Source: Paenibacillus sp. 1781tsa1 (GTDB lineage: Bacteria; Bacillota; Bacilli; Paenibacillales; Paenibacillaceae). From it: a stretch of 64,000 bases of DNA. The notes under the pieces are model-generated. The model had not been told where the DNA came from, did not search any database, and saw only the letters and a list, made by a program, of their open reading frames with translations. Both the position numbers and the translations under genes were made by a program. The stretch is from positions 5,022,001 to 5,086,000 of the forward strand of contig NZ_JAMYWY010000001.1 of NCBI RefSeq assembly GCF_024159265.1, given 5' to 3'. Numbering within the stretch: the first letter of the stretch is position 1; the number at the start of each line of letters is the position of its first letter. Positions 62,101 to 64,000 of the stretch are shown piece by piece.

Positions 62101-64000
62101 TTCCAATCCATCGGGGACCCGGAGACTGCTCTTGCAAAGTGGGATACAAAAGATATGCAGCAAAACGAAGTCTTTAACGCCTACTGGTTCATGCATAGCA
62201 TGGCATCCACAGGAACACGTACGATGGATATTTGGGCAGATTCTCCCGCAGCAACCGTATACGAAAAGGACGGTGTCTACACGGCGCAAATCTGGAATCC
62301 GTCAGACACCGCCAAAACGGTTCGTTTTTATAATGCAAGAGGAGCTTTGGGTTCAGCTACCGTCTATGCGAAAGCTCAAGTGAAAGTAAATCCATTGGAG
62401 CATACAGTAGTCAAGCAGCCAGATGCTTCACAAGGCGTCACCTATCTGGATCGCAGCGAATGGACGATTACCGCCTCTTCCAGTTCGGAAGCAGTCGAAC
62501 GCATGGTTGACGGAGATTTGACTACCCGCTGGTCATCTGGACAAACGCAACAGCCTGGAGACTGGCTCCATATTGATCTGGGCAACGAGCAGATGATGGA
62601 CACACTTTTCATGAACTCCGGCAACAGCGGAGGTGATTATGCCCTCGGGTATGAAGTTTACGTTTCGAAGGATGATGAAAACTGGAGCAAGCCAATTGCA
62701 CAGGGAATAGGCTCATCTCCAAGCCTGTCCGTCGATTTGGGTATGCAGACGGCGCGTTATATCAAAATTGTATTGACTGCTCCCGCAGACAGTTGGTGGT
62801 CCATCTCGGAACTCAAGCTCGCCCGATTTGGAAAATTGCCTCAGACCCCTGAGTATCCAAATCCAGCTCCGTTGTCCGATCGGTCAAACTGGATCGTAAC
62901 CGCTTCCTCCACGCAAGGAACGGATGTCACGGCTCACATGCTTGATGGAAAACAAGACACATTATGGACGAACGGGCGAAAGCAAAAGAGCGGACAGTGG
63001 ATTACGATTGATCTTGGGGAAACGAGTGCTTTTGACGCAGTAGAGCTGGACCCGGGGAACGCCAAGGATGACTATCCGCGGCAATATCGCATTTTCGTTT
63101 CCGATGACGGGCAAAACTGGGGAACCTCTATTGCTGGAGGCGAAGGAGCGTCAGGACGTCTCTCCATCACCTTCCCTGAGCAGCAGGCTCGTTATGTGAA
63201 GATCGTGCAGATGGGTGAATCCGATCAATGGTGGTCGGTCTCTGAGCTATTTGTTAATCACTATGGAACAGGAAAACAACAACGTCTGCTTTCAGATGCA
63301 TGGTCCGTCACAGCTTCTTACGATGAGGAAGCTGCAACGGCGATACTGGATGGCTCGAACCAAACACGCTGGACTTCCGGTCAAGCACAAACAGGCGGTG
63401 AGTGGCTTCAGCTGGATCTGGGCAATTCAGAGACAGTGAACCGGATTGTACTGGATAGTGCACACAACAGTGAGGATTATGCTCGCGGTTATGAAGTATA
63501 CACCTCTCTGGATGGCATGGATTGGGGTAAAGCTGTGGCTACGGGTGAAGGGAAAAATGCCTTGCTCTTCATTGCATTCCCTGCTCATGAGGCCCGCTAT
63601 ATCAAAATCGTTCAGACCGGAACGGATTCTCACTGGTGGTCTGTAGCTGAAATCGCAGTTTATACTGCCGATCAGACACCATGGGCACCCGGGGAACAGG
63701 ATGATCTGCTGCCTACCGAACTGGATCGGACATCTTGGACAGCCACAGCCTCCACGTCTGAAGACGTTGGTGCACTGCTGGATGATGATCTGAACTCACG
63801 CTGGACCTCTGCATCCGGACAACAAGCAGACCAGTGGATTCAGATCGATCTGGGAAGCATCCAGAATTTCAGCCGGTTAACTATGGACTCAGGCAGCAGT
63901 ACCAATGACTATGCCCGCAGTTTTACAATCGTCACTTCAACGGATGGCGAGCATTGGAATTCGGTTTCAGAAGCTGTGGGTACAGATTCTTTAATCTCAG
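59128..64000 (+). CDS. Secreted GH81 endo-beta-1,3-glucanase with F5/8C (discoidin) domains (3' end outside window)
   Basis: The frame is open from the ATG at 59128 (AAAGGAG 8 bases upstream) to base 64000 without a stop, so at least 1624 codons. A signal peptide (LLLSMLLLVSSLPLWPSKAANA) precedes two F5/8C or CBM32-like domains (about 45-172 and 185-333, each with DGNKNTRWES/DGDPGTRWSS and QWIYVDLG-type motifs). The GH81 domain spans about 345-1090: PSNDWWQS, QFPWMRNFDPYSGHSWAGGYADN, and NNQEAAGEA with Glu863 and Glu867 in the catalytic region. At least four more F5/8C repeats follow (from about 1105, 1249, 1385 and 1528). Likely role: attack on fungal or plant beta-1,3-glucan outside the cell. 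Base spacing in frame was checked at several points. Confidence 0.94.
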   Translation, partial: MKGRTSHKRNTRSICVNLLLSMLLLVSSLPLWPSKAANAAAEGSYLLSLNRPVYSSSSLGGNTADHAVDGNKNTRWESVWQQDPQWIYVDLGADASISNISIEWENAYASAFDLEVSDDEVNWEQVYSTTKGQGGLTEVEVSADARYVRLFSHERAQQAYGISLYAFDVYGTGGANPPPKPTAANLALGKSVIASSEEIDEPSRSAEDKAKMEKRDYEARNVTDGDPGTRWSSIYKDQEWIVVDLGQRQEIGEISLQWENAFGRAYDIQVSDDAKQWTTLYRELHSNGGRDDIPVYSEARYVKLAGLGRGTTNGYSLYAFDVYEYIQGDEKPVYTIPSIPEMSSVQVGAGSYAINDITMLQPKNPKNRTADITAPIPSNDWWQSILVSDLGDGNSLVTLPFKNRYTKQGLHILNPGAGYVSADGNSMDADGEADLILTTSDMNPAKVNTKIAGYGDYSANIIMSDDDTAKVNTTFVKGSPFLFNTFENPDTILIRSPNITRLFDDQNREIVLQDGESWTGDHIGVEVTNQDRAPSPQTFTRNYGLYAPEGTTFIKLGNTLKIKLGSSENYLSLATLPSASELAYYYQHAYAFVTDTKVDYDYNESTSQVTTTFNSVTQTKRANFSADTLMALFPHQWKLATTPLTELAYPSIRGMMKVSEGNSFTTQDRFYGIIPQFVEPDDPTYSRAQLISYLDQLDADTSGNLMSEDPYWQGKKLHPLALGVLISDQLGDHERRDHYLSLLRSILTDWYTYSPDERLHSYYFYYSEQWGTIFPYGSGFGVNTGLTDHHFTYGYYVFASAVLAMYDPTFVQDYGDMVELLIRDYANPSHTDDQFPWMRNFDPYSGHSWAGGYADNRSGNNQEAAGEALFSWVGQYMWGEVTGNKAYRDAGIWGFVTEEKAAEQYWFNYDGDNWLEGYKHATVGHVYGSAYLYGTYFSNEAEHIYGIHWLPPAEWMTYYGRDPKNTAALYNGLIKDLGGQQEHTWQHIIWPFQSIGDPETALAKWDTKDMQQNEVFNAYWFMHSMASTGTRTMDIWADSPAATVYEKDGVYTAQIWNPSDTAKTVRFYNARGALGSATVYAKAQVKVNPLEHTVVKQPDASQGVTYLDRSEWTITASSSSEAVERMVDGDLTTRWSSGQTQQPGDWLHIDLGNEQMMDTLFMNSGNSGGDYALGYEVYVSKDDENWSKPIAQGIGSSPSLSVDLGMQTARYIKIVLTAPADSWWSISELKLARFGKLPQTPEYPNPAPLSDRSNWIVTASSTQGTDVTAHMLDGKQDTLWTNGRKQKSGQWITIDLGETSAFDAVELDPGNAKDDYPRQYRIFVSDDGQNWGTSIAGGEGASGRLSITFPEQQARYVKIVQMGESDQWWSVSELFVNHYGTGKQQRLLSDAWSVTASYDEEAATAILDGSNQTRWTSGQAQTGGEWLQLDLGNSETVNRIVLDSAHNSEDYARGYEVYTSLDGMDWGKAVATGEGKNALLFIAFPAHEARYIKIVQTGTDSHWWSVAEIAVYTADQTPWAPGEQDDLLPTELDRTSWTATASTSEDVGALLDDDLNSRWTSASGQQADQWIQIDLGSIQNFSRLTMDSGSSTNDYARSFTIVTSTDGEHWNSVSEAVGTDSLIS

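Overview
The window looks like chromosomal DNA of a Paenibacillus-type, spore-forming, Gram-positive bacterium. The signs are a sigma-K sporulation gene, YesM/YesN regulation of a sugar ABC importer, S-layer homology (SLH) domains on a huge secreted protease, strong AGGAGG-type ribosome binding sites, a NirBD/NirC nitrite cluster and a multi-domain secreted GH81 glucanase. I see no rRNA, tRNA, CRISPR array, prophage or intact insertion sequence. Genus is inferred from content and style only.

Layout. 1-2.7 kb: end of an assimilatory nitrite reductase operon (nirB, nirD, formate/nitrite channel). 3.0-9.6 kb: an HD phosphohydrolase, then a YesN/YesM two-component pair divergent from a sugar ABC importer (binding protein plus two permeases, no ATPase). 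9.8-14.9 kb: MFS pump with its TetR repressor, then an FtsX-type ABC exporter. 15.2-17.8 kb: Rrf2 regulator and QorB-like reductase, KptA, an unknown small protein. 18-25 kb: an HTH-TPR regulator next to a 1901-residue cell-surface subtilase. 25.7-29.4 kb: Ser/Thr kinase, hydrolase, RNase H, DUF421 protein. 29.6-35.7 kb: an organosulfur cluster of four flavin enzymes with a divergent TetR regulator. 35.8-38.9 kb: iron-siderophore ABC importer with a Fur box. 39-43.6 kb: MarR regulator and hydrolase sharing one operator type, MFS pump, Lrp regulator, serine hydrolase. 43.7-50.9 kb: amino-acid permease, small membrane protein, sigK, secreted esterase, MFS pump, ADP-ribosylglycohydrolase. 51.4-53.3 kb: HAD phosphatase plus mannitol-1-phosphate dehydrogenase. 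53.5-58.2 kb: two lipoproteins, polysaccharide deacetylase, EamA exporter, sulfurtransferase. 59.1 kb to the end: a GH81 beta-1,3-glucanase that runs off the window.

The most unusual items are: an inverted pair of non-coding dispersed repeats (29.4 and 45.2 kb) ending in a conserved hairpin; the organosulfur cluster, which has three reduced-flavin-dependent enzymes and an acyl-CoA-dehydrogenase-like protein lacking the usual catalytic Glu, but no flavin reductase; the surface protease carrying an acidic repeat insert, a cohesin-like and a dockerin domain and three SLH domains; a MarR gene that appears to be leaderless, with matching operators at two promoters; and a decayed sigK fragment just downstream of sigK.

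Many starts were moved from the longest open frame to the best ribosome binding site; the reason is given in each entry. Coordinates and motif counts were made by eye.
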